DNA of 58,425 nucleotides from Paenibacillus xylanilyticus (GCF_013359935.1 NZ_JABMCB010000165.1:1-58425); one strand, 5' to 3'. Numbered from the stretch's first letter, positions 26,700 through 37,732 are shown. The notes: generated by a model not told the origin, from the letters alone. Made by a program: numbers and translations.

Positions 26700-27299
26700 A
26701 TGTCTACAGAATTAGAATATAGTGCTACATTAACAGGGGCTTCATTCCTATTTTTCGAGTTCAAGCAGGTCGTAAGTCTTAAAGTGCAGGGCTTAAATGA
26801 GCAAGAGATAAGGGAAAAGGTACTATCAGAGAACTTATTTCAGTATCAGGTCAGTGCAAGCCTTAAAAGAAGCATACCGTCGGTAATACGGAGGACAAGC
26901 ATTCTCGATAATACATTATGTCGGTTGGTGCTGGAGCATTCGCTGGAGTCGGGAAAGATTATCAACCTTTATGCCATAATGAAAACAGACAGGCTCTATT
27001 ATGAATTCATGAATGAGGTCATTCGTGAGAAGCTTGAATCGAATACCTATTTATTGGAGAAGAAGGATCTTAATCTTTATTTTAACTCTAAAGCGGAGCA
27101 AGACGAAGGTATTGCTGGATGGACGGAACAAACCGTTACGAAGCTAAAGAATGTCATCCAACGAATCTTACTTGAGTCAGGTGTGTTGAAGGACAAGAAG
27201 ACAGGCGAGTTAAGCAGGATTATGATGGATGAACAGTTGAAACAACATTTGATCCAAATCGGAGACATTGCTTATGTTCGAGCAATGGGTGAGGTATAG
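26700..27299 (+). CDS. brxA: BREX protein BrxA (DUF1819)
   Basis: 199 residues, normal length. The N-terminal SATLTGASFLFFEFKQVVSL and ASLKRSIPSVIRRTSILDNT fit the DUF1819 family. BrxA is a small DNA-binding (NusB-like) subunit of type 1 BREX. The order BrxA-BrxB-BrxC-PglX-PglZ-BrxL and the short 3-bp gaps confirm the call. BREX methylates host DNA and blocks replication of unmethylated phage. Confidence 0.92.
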   Translation: MSTELEYSATLTGASFLFFEFKQVVSLKVQGLNEQEIREKVLSENLFQYQVSASLKRSIPSVIRRTSILDNTLCRLVLEHSLESGKIINLYAIMKTDRLYYEFMNEVIREKLESNTYLLEKKDLNLYFNSKAEQDEGIAGWTEQTVTKLKNVIQRILLESGVLKDKKTGELSRIMMDEQLKQHLIQIGDIAYVRAMGEV

Positions 27300-27302
27300 C
27301 GT

Positions 27303-27869
27303 ATGGCGAATATTAAAAGTAGGCTTGATAAAATAATACCGAAGATCAGGGAAGATAAGTTCATTGAGGGCAGAGGCTTGGGAAACGAAATTAGCTTCTA
27401 TGTGTTTGATTACGAGCCTGAGAACGAACTGCTGGTTCGAGATTATATCCCTCACGTATTGAAGGAGTTCAGTCACGAAGGTTCTGGACGCAAACTCATT
27501 GAGTTCGATTTATATAAGATGCTCATTGAGATTGCCAAAGAGAAACGGATCTATGACCGAATACCTCAAATGGAAGAAAGACAGGGCAAGGATGCCTTGT
27601 TTAAAGCGATGGCTAACTTTGCAAAACCTGAAGTGTTTCTTCAAAAGATAAAGGAACAATTGGCCGATAATAATGTTGTGCTTATTACTGGTGTTGGAAA
27701 GGTGTATCCATTCGTACGTTCCCACAACATCCTTAACAATCTTCAAGAGGTGCTGGATAAAACTCCTGTCATTATGTTTTTCCCAGGGAAATACGATGGA
27801 TTATCATTACGCTTATTTGATCGCTTCAAAGACGATAACTATTATAGAGCATTTCGTTTAGTGGATTAA
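27303..27869 (+). CDS. brxB: BREX protein BrxB (DUF1788)
   Basis: 188 residues. NELLVRDYIPHVLKEFSHEG, FDLYKMLIEIAKEKRIYDRI and VLITGVGKVYPFVRSHNILN are DUF1788 features. Starts 3 bp after brxA. Its biochemical role is poorly known; it is a core BREX component required for defence. Intact. Confidence 0.93.
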   Translation: MANIKSRLDKIIPKIREDKFIEGRGLGNEISFYVFDYEPENELLVRDYIPHVLKEFSHEGSGRKLIEFDLYKMLIEIAKEKRIYDRIPQMEERQGKDALFKAMANFAKPEVFLQKIKEQLADNNVVLITGVGKVYPFVRSHNILNNLQEVLDKTPVIMFFPGKYDGLSLRLFDRFKDDNYYRAFRLVD

Positions 27870-27887
27870 TTTCGAGGGGGAAGACTT

Positions 27888-30800
27888 GTGCAAATTAAAG
27901 ACATGTTTGTAAAAGACATTGAACGTAGCATTAAAGGCGTAATTAAGGTTGCTCAAACCGATGAAGATAACATATATCAGGAACTTGATGAATATGTCGT
28001 GACACGAGAACTTAATAAGCACTTATCCAAATTCTATGAAAATTATCAGCAAGGTATTGATGGAAATACAGATAAAATGGGCGTTTGGATTTCGGGCTTC
28101 TTTGGTTCGGGTAAGTCGCATTTTTTGAAGATCCTTGCATACTTGCTTGAAAATAAAAAGGCAAAGGATAAGAGAGCTGTGGATTTCTTTGCTGATAAAA
28201 TTCAAGATGAACTCATATACGCTAATATGAAGAGAACGGCAAATGTAGAAACTGAGGTCATTCTATTTAACATCGATTCGAAAAGCTCTTTGGATAACAA
28301 GTCGAAAGAGGATGCGATCCTTCGGGTATTCACGAAAGTCTTCTACGAGCATATGGGCTTTTATGGGGATATCCCTGGTGTGGCAGAGATGGAGAAGTAC
28401 CTGACCAAAGAAGGTGTGTATGGGGACTTTAAACGTGAGTTTAAAGCGGCGGCAGGCGAAGAATGGGTTGACCGCAGAAACACCTTCTATTTTGATGCTG
28501 ACTATGTAATTGGAGCCTTAAACAAGGTTACTTCCATGTCCGAGGAGACGGCTCGTAACTGGTTCGAGAATGGTGTTAATAACTTTGAGATTAGCATCGA
28601 AAAATTTTCGAAGGACGTAAAAGAGTACATTGCTCAGAAGGGGAGCAACTTCCACCTCATTTTCCTGGTCGATGAGATTGGTCAATACATAGGTGACAGT
28701 AGACAACTCATGCTTAACTTACAAACACTGGCGGAGGATCTCGGAACGCATTGTCAGGGTAAAGTATGGATCATGGTTACTTCGCAGGAGAGCATTGATA
28801 GTATTGTTAAGGTGAAGGGTGATGACTTCTCCCGTATTCAAGGACGATTCGATACGAGATTATCACTTTCCTCGATTTCGGTTGATGAGGTTATTAAAAA
28901 GCGGATTCTTGAAAAGAAAGAGCATGTTGCCGATAAGTTGAAGCTTCTCTCACATGAAAAGAGTGCTACCCTTAAAAACCTGATTAGTTTTAAGGATAGC
29001 ACAGCGGATTTGCGTGGCTTTGAAAATGATTTGGAGTTTGTGGATGTCTATCCGTTCCTTCCTTATCAGTTCAAATTACTTCAGAACGTTTTTGAACAAG
29101 TGCGTAAGCATGGCAGTTCAGGTAAGCACTTATCTGAGGGAGAGCGTTCCATGCTTTCGGCTTTCAAGGAAGCTGGCTTGCGGTATAAGGATGCTGAAGA
29201 GGGTACACTCATCCCGTTTTATGCTTTCTACGATACAATTAAGGAGTTCCTAACCCCTACAATCGCAAGGGTTATTGAAGGTGCTTATGAGAATCCAGTA
29301 TTAAAAGACGATCCGTTTAACATGGATCTGCTTAAAGTGTTGTTCATGATTAAGTATATTAAAGAGCTTCCTGCGAATATCGACAATGTTGCTACGCTCA
29401 TGGTTACACAGATCGATGAAGATAAGTTGGCTTTGAAAGAAAAAATCAATGTTTCAATTCGGAAGTTGATAAAAGAAACATTAGTAGAGAAAAATGGGGA
29501 GCACTATCAATTCCTTACTGACGATGAACAAGATGTTAATCGTGAAATTAAAGAAATGAAGATTGATGAAGACACTTTGAAGAAAGAAATTAGAACTTAT
29601 ATTTTCGAAGGATTATTCGATGTAAAGAGGATTCCTATTTCGAAAAACTATCTATTTTCATATAACAAGAAAATGGATGAGAAAGATTACGGGTCTCAAA
29701 CAGCAAGTATTGGAATCAATATTCTCTCTCCGTTATCAGATCACTATTCAAAGTCTGAGCAAGAATTAATGCTTATGTCATCTGGATCGAGTGAAATGAT
29801 TTTACGATTGGGTGGAAGTGAAACATATATTGAGGATATGGAAGAAGCCTTAAAGATTGAAGAGTATATTAAGAAAAACCATCCAGAACAGCCAGAGCAT
29901 ATTCAAAATATTTTTAATAACAAACGTGTCGAAGCGAGAGTACGTAGAGGGAGAGTAAACAGCTTTTTAGAAGAAGCCATCAAAAACGGCACATTCTACA
30001 TTAACGGTAATAAAGCAGATATTAAAGTTGCGACAGTTAAAGAACGAATCAACGCTGGATTTTACTCACTAATTGAGAATGTGTATACAAAGCTTGGATA
30101 TGTAAAGAACTTTTTGGAATCGGAAAAGGATCTCCTTTCGATTTTGAGAAGTAATAATGAGCAGTTGACTATAGATGGTGGATCATCGAATTCAAACGAG
30201 CTGGCTGTCAAAGAAGTCATGGACTTTATTGGTCTACAGGATAGCATTCAGAAGCAAATACGAGTAAAAACTCTTTTAGATCGTTTCAAAGATAAACCGT
30301 ATGGGTGGAAAGAGCTTGATATTGCAGGACTGATAGCAGAATTGATGAAGGAACAACGCATCCGTCTTAGACTTAACTCTGAATACTTGGAGCCAGAAGA
30401 TAGTAATACTTTAAACGCTTTGACCAAGGTAAGTGAAGTTGATAGGGTTATTGTTACGAAACGGGTTAAAGTTGATGAATCACTTTTACGAGTGGCGAAG
30501 AACATCTGTAAGCAAGTGTTCAATAAAACGGATGTTGCTGATGATGAAGATGGACTGATTAAGGATATTCGAATTCTTATTGAACAACAGGTTAGCGAAA
30601 TCAATGCACTGAAGAGCCGTTATGAGGGTAGGAAGTATCCTGGCGGAAGTTTGTTGAATAAAGGTCTTGAGTATTTTGGTGAATTTACGAAGGGTTTGGA
30701 CAATGTTTCGTTCTTTACCAAATTACGCGACTTGGAAGACAACTTATTGGATTGGGAAGAAGATGTTACTTATGTAAAGAGCTTCTTCGCTTCCCAAAAA

Positions 30801-31451
30801 GATATCTTTGACAAAGGACTTCGTGCAATTGAAAAGTATAAAGAGAACAATGTTTACTTAACGGGTAACGAGATCAAAGGCTATGCAGATAAACTGCAAG
30901 AGATTTTGACGGAAGTGCAGCCATATCGCAAAATCAAGGATATTCCTGAGCTTGTGAACAAAATTGATAAGCAAATTCTGGGGGTACTTCAAGAAAAGAA
31001 AGTAGCGGCGAAGAACGTTATTCAATTGGATATTAATCATCTCACGTTACGTGCTAATGAAGATGGAGTTTCTGAGGAGACGAAACAACGAATCCACTCT
31101 TACTATGAAAACTTGTTCATAAGTATGAATGAACTTGTCGACATCTTTAAAGTTGATGCGACAATAACGCAAAGTTCAGCTTTCAAAGACAAACAAGAAC
31201 TCATTATTAATCGTGAAATTCGTGATTTTGAAGAGAAGCTACAAGTGGAACCGCCAGAGAAAGATGGCGGAAGAGATAAGTATAACGTTGTAGTGAAGCC
31301 AGTCCCTCAGCGTGAACGTGTAAAGGTCAACGCCTTACTTTCAACCAAGACACTGAGAACGGAAGAAGATGTGGATATGTTGCTGGAGACATTATCGGCA
31401 AAGCTGAAACAGATTATTAAGAGTAATAAACAGATCGAGTTTATTGATTAG
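27888..31451 (+). CDS. brxC: BREX ATPase BrxC (PglY-like)
   Basis: 1187 residues from GTG 27888 (GAGGGGG upstream), normal length. Walker A G70-FFGSGKS-77, followed by KILAYLLE; Walker B LIFLVDEIGQYIG (near 255-267). Large coiled/helical C-terminal half. BrxC is a large AAA-type ATPase that is essential for defence. No frame defects. Confidence 0.94.
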   Translation: MQIKDMFVKDIERSIKGVIKVAQTDEDNIYQELDEYVVTRELNKHLSKFYENYQQGIDGNTDKMGVWISGFFGSGKSHFLKILAYLLENKKAKDKRAVDFFADKIQDELIYANMKRTANVETEVILFNIDSKSSLDNKSKEDAILRVFTKVFYEHMGFYGDIPGVAEMEKYLTKEGVYGDFKREFKAAAGEEWVDRRNTFYFDADYVIGALNKVTSMSEETARNWFENGVNNFEISIEKFSKDVKEYIAQKGSNFHLIFLVDEIGQYIGDSRQLMLNLQTLAEDLGTHCQGKVWIMVTSQESIDSIVKVKGDDFSRIQGRFDTRLSLSSISVDEVIKKRILEKKEHVADKLKLLSHEKSATLKNLISFKDSTADLRGFENDLEFVDVYPFLPYQFKLLQNVFEQVRKHGSSGKHLSEGERSMLSAFKEAGLRYKDAEEGTLIPFYAFYDTIKEFLTPTIARVIEGAYENPVLKDDPFNMDLLKVLFMIKYIKELPANIDNVATLMVTQIDEDKLALKEKINVSIRKLIKETLVEKNGEHYQFLTDDEQDVNREIKEMKIDEDTLKKEIRTYIFEGLFDVKRIPISKNYLFSYNKKMDEKDYGSQTASIGINILSPLSDHYSKSEQELMLMSSGSSEMILRLGGSETYIEDMEEALKIEEYIKKNHPEQPEHIQNIFNNKRVEARVRRGRVNSFLEEAIKNGTFYINGNKADIKVATVKERINAGFYSLIENVYTKLGYVKNFLESEKDLLSILRSNNEQLTIDGGSSNSNELAVKEVMDFIGLQDSIQKQIRVKTLLDRFKDKPYGWKELDIAGLIAELMKEQRIRLRLNSEYLEPEDSNTLNALTKVSEVDRVIVTKRVKVDESLLRVAKNICKQVFNKTDVADDEDGLIKDIRILIEQQVSEINALKSRYEGRKYPGGSLLNKGLEYFGEFTKGLDNVSFFTKLRDLEDNLLDWEEDVTYVKSFFASQKDIFDKGLRAIEKYKENNVYLTGNEIKGYADKLQEILTEVQPYRKIKDIPELVNKIDKQILGVLQEKKVAAKNVIQLDINHLTLRANEDGVSEETKQRIHSYYENLFISMNELVDIFKVDATITQSSAFKDKQELIINREIRDFEEKLQVEPPEKDGGRDKYNVVVKPVPQRERVKVNALLSTKTLRTEEDVDMLLETLSAKLKQIIKSNKQIEFID

Positions 31452-31458
31452 AAATTTG

Positions 31459-31481
31459 TGCCGTGGTCATAGGCCACGGCA
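31459..31481 (+). promoter_or_regulatory. Stable hairpin between brxC and pglX
   Basis: TGCCGTGG/CCACGGCA, 8-bp GC-rich stem with 7-base loop, starting 8 bp after the brxC stop; no T run, so it looks like an mRNA-stability or processing element rather than a terminator. Confidence 0.55.
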
Positions 31482-31526
31482 TTCTGACTATAAATTCTAT
31501 TCTAATATGGGCTGGTGAAAATACGG

Positions 31527-34500
31527 ATGAATAAGACAGCATTGAAAAACTTTGCGACCAATGCTCGCAAGGAGTTAATTGAGAAGGTCAAAGCGAAGGC
31601 GTTTAAGATTGGGATAACGGAAGAAAATATAAAGAAGGCTCAATTCGAAAGTTCAGATGCAATTTATATTGATGGTAAACGACTCTCAGCAATTGAAAAA
31701 AAACAACGGGAAAAGCTGATTTCTCGAATTAAGGAAATCGGGTATCAACAAGTAGTCGAAGAAGTAGCATATACATGGTTCAATCGCTTTACTGCATTGA
31801 GATTTATGGAGGTAAACAACTATCTTCCTACAAAGGTAAGGGTGCTGTCCTCCAGTAATGCCGACAGTAATGAACCTGACATTATAAAAGAGGCATTGAC
31901 GGTCGATTTAGATGTGGATAAAGAACTGGTTTACGATCTCAAGATAAACAATAATACTGAAGAACTTTTTAAGTATTTGGTCATCAAGCAATGTAATCAC
32001 TTGAATAAAATTCTTCCTTTCATGTTTGAAACGATCGATGATTTTAAAGAAATTCTTTTTCCTGATGGACTATTGGCTAAAGATTCATTTCTTCGTGTAA
32101 TGACTGACTTAACAGCTATTCCAGAATCCAATTGGGAACAAGTTGAGATTATTGGATGGCTTTATCAATTCTATATTTCAGAAAAGAAAGATCAGATTTT
32201 TGCTAACCTTAAGAAAAATATAAAAATCAGTAAAGATAATATTCCTGCGGCAACTCAACTTTTTACTCCTCACTGGATTGTTAAATATATGGTTGAAAAT
32301 TCGTTAGGGCGAACTTGGTTGGAGAGTTATCCCGATAGTTCATTAAAGTCAAAGTGGGAGTATTATTTGGAGGAAACAGATCAAAATGCAGAAGTTAAGA
32401 AGAAGCTCGAAGAAATGCGTTATAAAAATATAAATCCAGAGAGCATCACATTTCTGGATCCATCTTGTGGAAGCGGTCATATATTGGTATATGCTTTTGA
32501 TATGTTATATGAGATGTATCTTGAAAAAGGGTACATTGACGATGATATTCCAAAGTTAATACTTGAAAAGAATTTGTTTGGTTTGGATATTGACGATCGA
32601 GCAGTTCAATTATCCTCTTTTGCTGTGATGATGAAAGCAAGGGAAAAATCCAGAAGAATTTTTAGACAAGACATTAAACTAAACATATGTGCAATACATG
32701 AAAGTAATTGGATGCGTGAAGAAATAATCAACGAAATAATAGATGAAAATGCTATAGGGCTTCCAATTGAGGAGCAATTAGAGGTGCTGAAAAATATAAG
32801 GAATACGTTCAAGGACGCAAAAGAGTATGGCTCTATTTTGATTGTTGAATCATTTGATTTGAATTTTTTAGATAAGAGATTAAAAGATTTATCAAAAGAA
32901 ACAGAGGACCAAGGAGATATACTCCAACGAATCGCAAAAAACGAAATCATTGAGAAACTGCCTAAGATTTTGTTGCAAGCGAGAATTTTGGGAAATAAGT
33001 ATAATATAGTTTGTACCAATCCTCCTTATATGGGTGGGAGCGGCATGGGAGCAAAACTTTCTGATTATCTTAAACGTAATTATCCTAATACAAAAATGGA
33101 TCTATTCTCTGCATTTATTGAAAAGGGCTTTTTCTTAACGCAAGATTCAGGATATAACTGTATGGTAACTATGCAATCTTGGATGTTCTTGTCAAGTTTT
33201 GAAAAGATGAGAATGGAGATTTTGCGGAATAAAACAATTTCTACTCTACTTCACATGGACAATATGGTTATGGGTATAGCTTTCGGTACCTCTGCGACTG
33301 TTTTTAGAAATGTTTTAGTGGAGAATTATAAGGGCACTTATTTAGAAATAAAGTATTCAGACCTAAATAATAAAAATGAACCTTCTGAATTTCCCTTTAA
33401 AGAAAATCGAATTGCACAAGTGTGTTCTGAAGATTTTTCAGAAATCCCTGGCCAACCAATTGCCTACTGGATAACTGATAAGGTGAAAAGGATGTTTTCT
33501 AATGGTGTGCCATTAGAACAAAAAGCTCAACCAAAACAAGGAATGGCGACTTGCGACAATAAAAGATTTTTAAGATTTTGGTTTGAAGTAAGTCAAAATA
33601 AGTTGAATTATAACGCCAAAAACTCTCATGAAGCTATTGATTCAAGAATGAAGTGGTTTCCGTACCATAAAGGCGGAGCATATAGGAAATGGAGTGGGAA
33701 TTTTGAATATGTTGTAAATTGGGAAAATAATGGTGCAGAAGTTAAAGAGTTCACAAATATGTTAAGTAAGGATAAGCCAGGTGGCCGTATTAAAAATGAA
33801 GACTATTATTTCAAAAAGGGTCTCACTTGGTCTACATTATCTTCGGGGAGCATATCATTTAGGTATTTTGAAGAAGGTTTTCTCTTCGATACCAAAGGAT
33901 CAGTCTGTTTTCCAAATGACATTGAGGATATTTATTACCTTGCAGGCTTGCTTAACTCTAATGTTGTGAATCAACAAATGAAAATTTTAGCACCAACAAT
34001 GGATTATAATCCACAAGCGATTAGGAGAATTCCATACATTCACAATGAGGAAAGAAAATCCATTATCGAGTTGTACGTCAAGGAAGCTATTATGATCTCT
34101 AAAAATGACTGGGATTCATATGAGACTTCTTGGAGTTTCGTAAAGCATCCATTATTAAAAAGTGGGTATGAGAATGAGAATATATCGAGAATAAAAAACT
34201 CGTTCGAAAGATGGTCAGCTCATTCTGAGACTCAATTTAATAGACTAAAAGAAATTGAAGAGCAACTAAATCGTATTTATATTGAAATCTATGATATACA
34301 AGACGAATATATACCTTCTGTAGATGACAAGGAGATTACACTTCGTAAGGCTGATTTAGAGAAGGATATTAAATCTTTTATCTCCTACGCAATTGGTTGT
34401 TCTTTCGGTCGATATTCTTTGGACGAAGATGGCTTGATTTATGCTGGAGGAGAGTTTGAATCATCTCGTTATAAAGTTTATAAGGCTGTTAAGGATAATA

Positions 34501-35075
34501 TTCTACCTATTATTACGGATGCTTATTTTGAAGATGAAGCCGTTACAAGATTATTAGAACTTGTTCGTGTTGTATATGGAGAAGAATCATTAGAGGAGAA
34601 TTTGGATTTTATAGCAAGCTCCCTTGGTAGAAAAAACGGAGAATCGGCAAGGGAAACATTGCGACGTTATTTACTTAATGATTTTTATAAAGAACATATT
34701 CAAACATATAGTAAGAAACCAATTTACTGGCTATTTACTTCTGGTAAGCACAAAGCATTCAATTGCTTAATCTACATGCACCGTTATGATAAATCGACAC
34801 TGTCGAGAATTAGAACGGACTATCTGCATGAACTACAGATTCGGATGGATGCCGAGAAGAAGACATTGCTTGATGTTATTAATGGGGATGGAACAACTAA
34901 AGAAATTGCCAATGCTAAGAAAGAACTCAAGTCTCTTGATCTGAAGATTGAGGAACTTCGAGCATATGATGAAAAGCTTCATCATATGGCAGACATGCAA
35001 ATTGAAATCGATCTCGATGATGGTGTTGCTGTGAACTATGCTAAATTTGATGGCTTACTCGCTCCAATCAAATAA
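31527..35075 (+). CDS. pglX: BREX DNA methyltransferase PglX (BrxX)
   Basis: 1182 residues from ATG 31527 (GGTGA upstream; GTG 31515 also in frame). Adenine-N6 methyltransferase: motif I FLDPSCGSGHILVYAFD (near 309-325) binds S-adenosylmethionine; motif IV NPPY (near 498) follows IVCT. Target recognition and helical regions follow. PglX methylates a 6-bp non-palindromic site on host DNA, marking self. The frame is intact with no phase-variation tract noticed. Confidence 0.95.
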   Translation: MNKTALKNFATNARKELIEKVKAKAFKIGITEENIKKAQFESSDAIYIDGKRLSAIEKKQREKLISRIKEIGYQQVVEEVAYTWFNRFTALRFMEVNNYLPTKVRVLSSSNADSNEPDIIKEALTVDLDVDKELVYDLKINNNTEELFKYLVIKQCNHLNKILPFMFETIDDFKEILFPDGLLAKDSFLRVMTDLTAIPESNWEQVEIIGWLYQFYISEKKDQIFANLKKNIKISKDNIPAATQLFTPHWIVKYMVENSLGRTWLESYPDSSLKSKWEYYLEETDQNAEVKKKLEEMRYKNINPESITFLDPSCGSGHILVYAFDMLYEMYLEKGYIDDDIPKLILEKNLFGLDIDDRAVQLSSFAVMMKAREKSRRIFRQDIKLNICAIHESNWMREEIINEIIDENAIGLPIEEQLEVLKNIRNTFKDAKEYGSILIVESFDLNFLDKRLKDLSKETEDQGDILQRIAKNEIIEKLPKILLQARILGNKYNIVCTNPPYMGGSGMGAKLSDYLKRNYPNTKMDLFSAFIEKGFFLTQDSGYNCMVTMQSWMFLSSFEKMRMEILRNKTISTLLHMDNMVMGIAFGTSATVFRNVLVENYKGTYLEIKYSDLNNKNEPSEFPFKENRIAQVCSEDFSEIPGQPIAYWITDKVKRMFSNGVPLEQKAQPKQGMATCDNKRFLRFWFEVSQNKLNYNAKNSHEAIDSRMKWFPYHKGGAYRKWSGNFEYVVNWENNGAEVKEFTNMLSKDKPGGRIKNEDYYFKKGLTWSTLSSGSISFRYFEEGFLFDTKGSVCFPNDIEDIYYLAGLLNSNVVNQQMKILAPTMDYNPQAIRRIPYIHNEERKSIIELYVKEAIMISKNDWDSYETSWSFVKHPLLKSGYENENISRIKNSFERWSAHSETQFNRLKEIEEQLNRIYIEIYDIQDEYIPSVDDKEITLRKADLEKDIKSFISYAIGCSFGRYSLDEDGLIYAGGEFESSRYKVYKAVKDNILPIITDAYFEDEAVTRLLELVRVVYGEESLEENLDFIASSLGRKNGESARETLRRYLLNDFYKEHIQTYSKKPIYWLFTSGKHKAFNCLIYMHRYDKSTLSRIRTDYLHELQIRMDAEKKTLLDVINGDGTTKEIANAKKELKSLDLKIEELRAYDEKLHHMADMQIEIDLDDGVAVNYAKFDGLLAPIK

Positions 35076-35088
35076 TTTGGGTACAATG

Positions 35089-35124
35089 GGGATATGCCAG
35101 TTATTGTTGGTATATCCCTGTTTT
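35089..35124 (+). promoter_or_regulatory. Hairpin between pglX and pglZ
   Basis: GGGATATGCC/GGTATATCCC (one wobble pair) with a 10-base loop, then TGTTTTC. Partial terminator character; could lower pglZ-brxL expression relative to the upstream genes. Confidence 0.55.
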
Positions 35125-35155
35125 CAACCTGATTCTGAAAAGGTGTTGATAAATA

Positions 35156-37714
35156 ATGAATATGGACGAAGTGACCAAAGCTCTCCAAGAGGCCTTTCTT
35201 CAGCCGCTTGCTGAGGGTGAGCATCGGAAGATCATCTTCTGGTTTGATAAGGATCAGGAGTTTGCTGAATATATACATGAGATTTCCCTTGAGAACGTCA
35301 AAGTGCATACGTTGACTGAGGGTAATAACTTCTATACTAAGGTGTTGCTCGAAGAAGAGGATTCGACCTCGAACTATTTGATCTATTCCAACCTGGACAT
35401 GAGTATGGAAGACAATTGGTTGTTGGATACAATTCTGTACTCGAAGAAGTTCTATGCGGATAGGATATCCCTCATCATGAATGAACTGAACATCGATACT
35501 TCCCTTCGGAGTTCAGTAAAGAAATATGAGAAGTTCTTTGGAAGTAAGGATCGGATTAAGAAATTCAAAGGGTTCGAGGTTAAGGCGGATTCTGAAGGAA
35601 CAATTGAACTAATGATAATGAGTGCGTTATGCAACATCAAGACTCCAGATTTTGAGGATGTTCTAAAGGGTGTACTGATGGATTCAATTGATGACAGTGA
35701 GAATAAGCATCTGGATTCGATTGCGAAGTATGTAGGGTTAGAAGTGTTTTGGAATGCGGTAGCTGAGCGGTATGGCTATGAGCAAAGTCAAAAGTCACTT
35801 AAAACGCTGTTTATCCATTTGACGGTCACTGCACTTAGCCATGCGGTTAATGAGGGACGTCTTTCACTGGTTAAAGGCTATATTGCTACTCGAAATAAGT
35901 CCAATGCTTTGGTGTTCGTTGACCACTGGATGCATCATAAAACGGATTATCATCTGTATGACCGATATGCGGAAATCGCTGAGAAAGAAATCAAGCTATC
36001 GGATATCGTAAATCAGCTCCCTATTGAAGAATTCAAGGCGGCGGATATATTCCCATACTTCGATAAAGCAATTATCATTTATATCGCCAATAGTCTGGAA
36101 GATCGACTTGAGGATTATGATGCATATACGAAGCTAATTAACCTGCGGAGAGCGAAGCATTACTACGAGAGATATCAATCCATTTATGAAGCCCTCTACT
36201 ACACCGTTAAGATGTTCGAGTTTCATAAGAAATACAGCATGGGTATTCCGAAAACGCAAGCAGTGGACATGTACCGAGCTTATGTGAATGACTATTACCA
36301 AATGGACATGTTCTATCGGAAATTCTATGTTGCATACGATAATGATTCGAACAGCGAAATTTTGAAGAAGCTTAAAGTGATGGTTGAGAACCTATATACG
36401 AACTGGTATATGAGCGAATTAAGCTCGCATTGGTCCGCCGCTGTGCATGATGAGTTAAAATCAAGCTGGGTATTGCCAGGGATCCAAAGCCAGAAGGATT
36501 TCTATAGAAGTTTTGTTGCACCGAAAATCTCTAATGGTGATCGGGTATTTGTTATCATTTCTGATGCACTTCGCTATGAGATAGCGGCGGAGCTGGCGGA
36601 CAAGCTAAACTCGGAGACGACAGGAGCTTGTGAAATTCAGCCATTGTTAGGAGTTGTACCTTCTGTAACCAAGATGGGAATGGCATCACTTCTTCCGCAT
36701 AAGAATTTGGAGATCGATCTAAGTGGAAAAGTATTGGTGAATGGGAAGTCTTCCAGTGGGATAGATAATCGTATTGATATCCTACAAGGAGCAGTAGCTG
36801 ATAGTACCGCCATTCACTATCAAGAGCTGAAAAACATGAATAAGGCTGGTCGCAGGGAAACTTTCAAGGGTAAGAAACTGGTATATATTTATCACGACAG
36901 CATTGATGCAACGGGAGATAAGGCATCGACCGAGGTCTATACGTTCACAGCGGCTGAGAAAGCTATTGATGAATTGTACGATATAGTTAAAATCATCAAG
37001 GATGATTTGAGCGGTACAAACATTTTCATCACTGCGGATCATGGTTTCGTTTATCAACGTGATGCATTGGAAGAGAGTGACAAGATTGATAAGGAAGATA
37101 TTCAAGCGTTTGAGGTTAAACGGAGACATCTTTTCTCGCAAGAAAATGGAGAACGAAGCGGTCTCCTTGATATCAACATGGATAGTCTAATTAAGAATGA
37201 GCATAAGATCACCACTTATGTTCCGAAGGCGACTATTCGTTTCAAAATTCAAGGGGCTGGTGCTAATTTTGTTCATGGCGGAGCCAGTCTTCAAGAGATC
37301 GTTGTGCCGCTCATACAATTTAAGAACATTCGAGCTGGGCAAAAGAACAGTCGTGAAATCGAGAAAGTGGATGTAAAGATCACAAATACCACCAGAAAGA
37401 TCACGAATAGCCTGTTCAACCTTACCTTCTTCCAGACGGAGAAAGTGGAGGACAAGCGGGTTCCTCGAACGGTTAAGATCTACATGGTGGATGATGCCGA
37501 AAGCGTGATTAGTAATGAGGAACTCGTCATCTGTGATCGAACATCAGATAAGCCAGACGAGCGTACATTTAAGCTTCGCTTTGCGTTAAAGGCGATACCA
37601 TATGATAAGAATAGTAACTATTACCTCATTACAAAAGACATTGAAACAAATGTAGTCATTGAAAAAACGCAGTTCACAATCAATATGGGCATAGTTAGTG
37701 ACTTCGATTTTTAG
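35156..37714 (+). CDS. pglZ: BREX alkaline-phosphatase-superfamily protein PglZ
   Basis: 852 residues, ATG 35156. PglZ domain: RVFVIISDALRYEIAAEL (metal Asp near 468) and IFITADHGFVYQR (Asp-His near 626). PglZ is the signature protein of all BREX types and forms a metal-dependent phosphodiesterase-like module acting with the methyltransferase. Helical N-terminal domain of about 440 residues. Intact. Confidence 0.95.
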   Translation: MNMDEVTKALQEAFLQPLAEGEHRKIIFWFDKDQEFAEYIHEISLENVKVHTLTEGNNFYTKVLLEEEDSTSNYLIYSNLDMSMEDNWLLDTILYSKKFYADRISLIMNELNIDTSLRSSVKKYEKFFGSKDRIKKFKGFEVKADSEGTIELMIMSALCNIKTPDFEDVLKGVLMDSIDDSENKHLDSIAKYVGLEVFWNAVAERYGYEQSQKSLKTLFIHLTVTALSHAVNEGRLSLVKGYIATRNKSNALVFVDHWMHHKTDYHLYDRYAEIAEKEIKLSDIVNQLPIEEFKAADIFPYFDKAIIIYIANSLEDRLEDYDAYTKLINLRRAKHYYERYQSIYEALYYTVKMFEFHKKYSMGIPKTQAVDMYRAYVNDYYQMDMFYRKFYVAYDNDSNSEILKKLKVMVENLYTNWYMSELSSHWSAAVHDELKSSWVLPGIQSQKDFYRSFVAPKISNGDRVFVIISDALRYEIAAELADKLNSETTGACEIQPLLGVVPSVTKMGMASLLPHKNLEIDLSGKVLVNGKSSSGIDNRIDILQGAVADSTAIHYQELKNMNKAGRRETFKGKKLVYIYHDSIDATGDKASTEVYTFTAAEKAIDELYDIVKIIKDDLSGTNIFITADHGFVYQRDALEESDKIDKEDIQAFEVKRRHLFSQENGERSGLLDINMDSLIKNEHKITTYVPKATIRFKIQGAGANFVHGGASLQEIVVPLIQFKNIRAGQKNSREIEKVDVKITNTTRKITNSLFNLTFFQTEKVEDKRVPRTVKIYMVDDAESVISNEELVICDRTSDKPDERTFKLRFALKAIPYDKNSNYYLITKDIETNVVIEKTQFTINMGIVSDFDF

Positions 37715-37732
37715 AGGAAAGGAGAGGAACGA

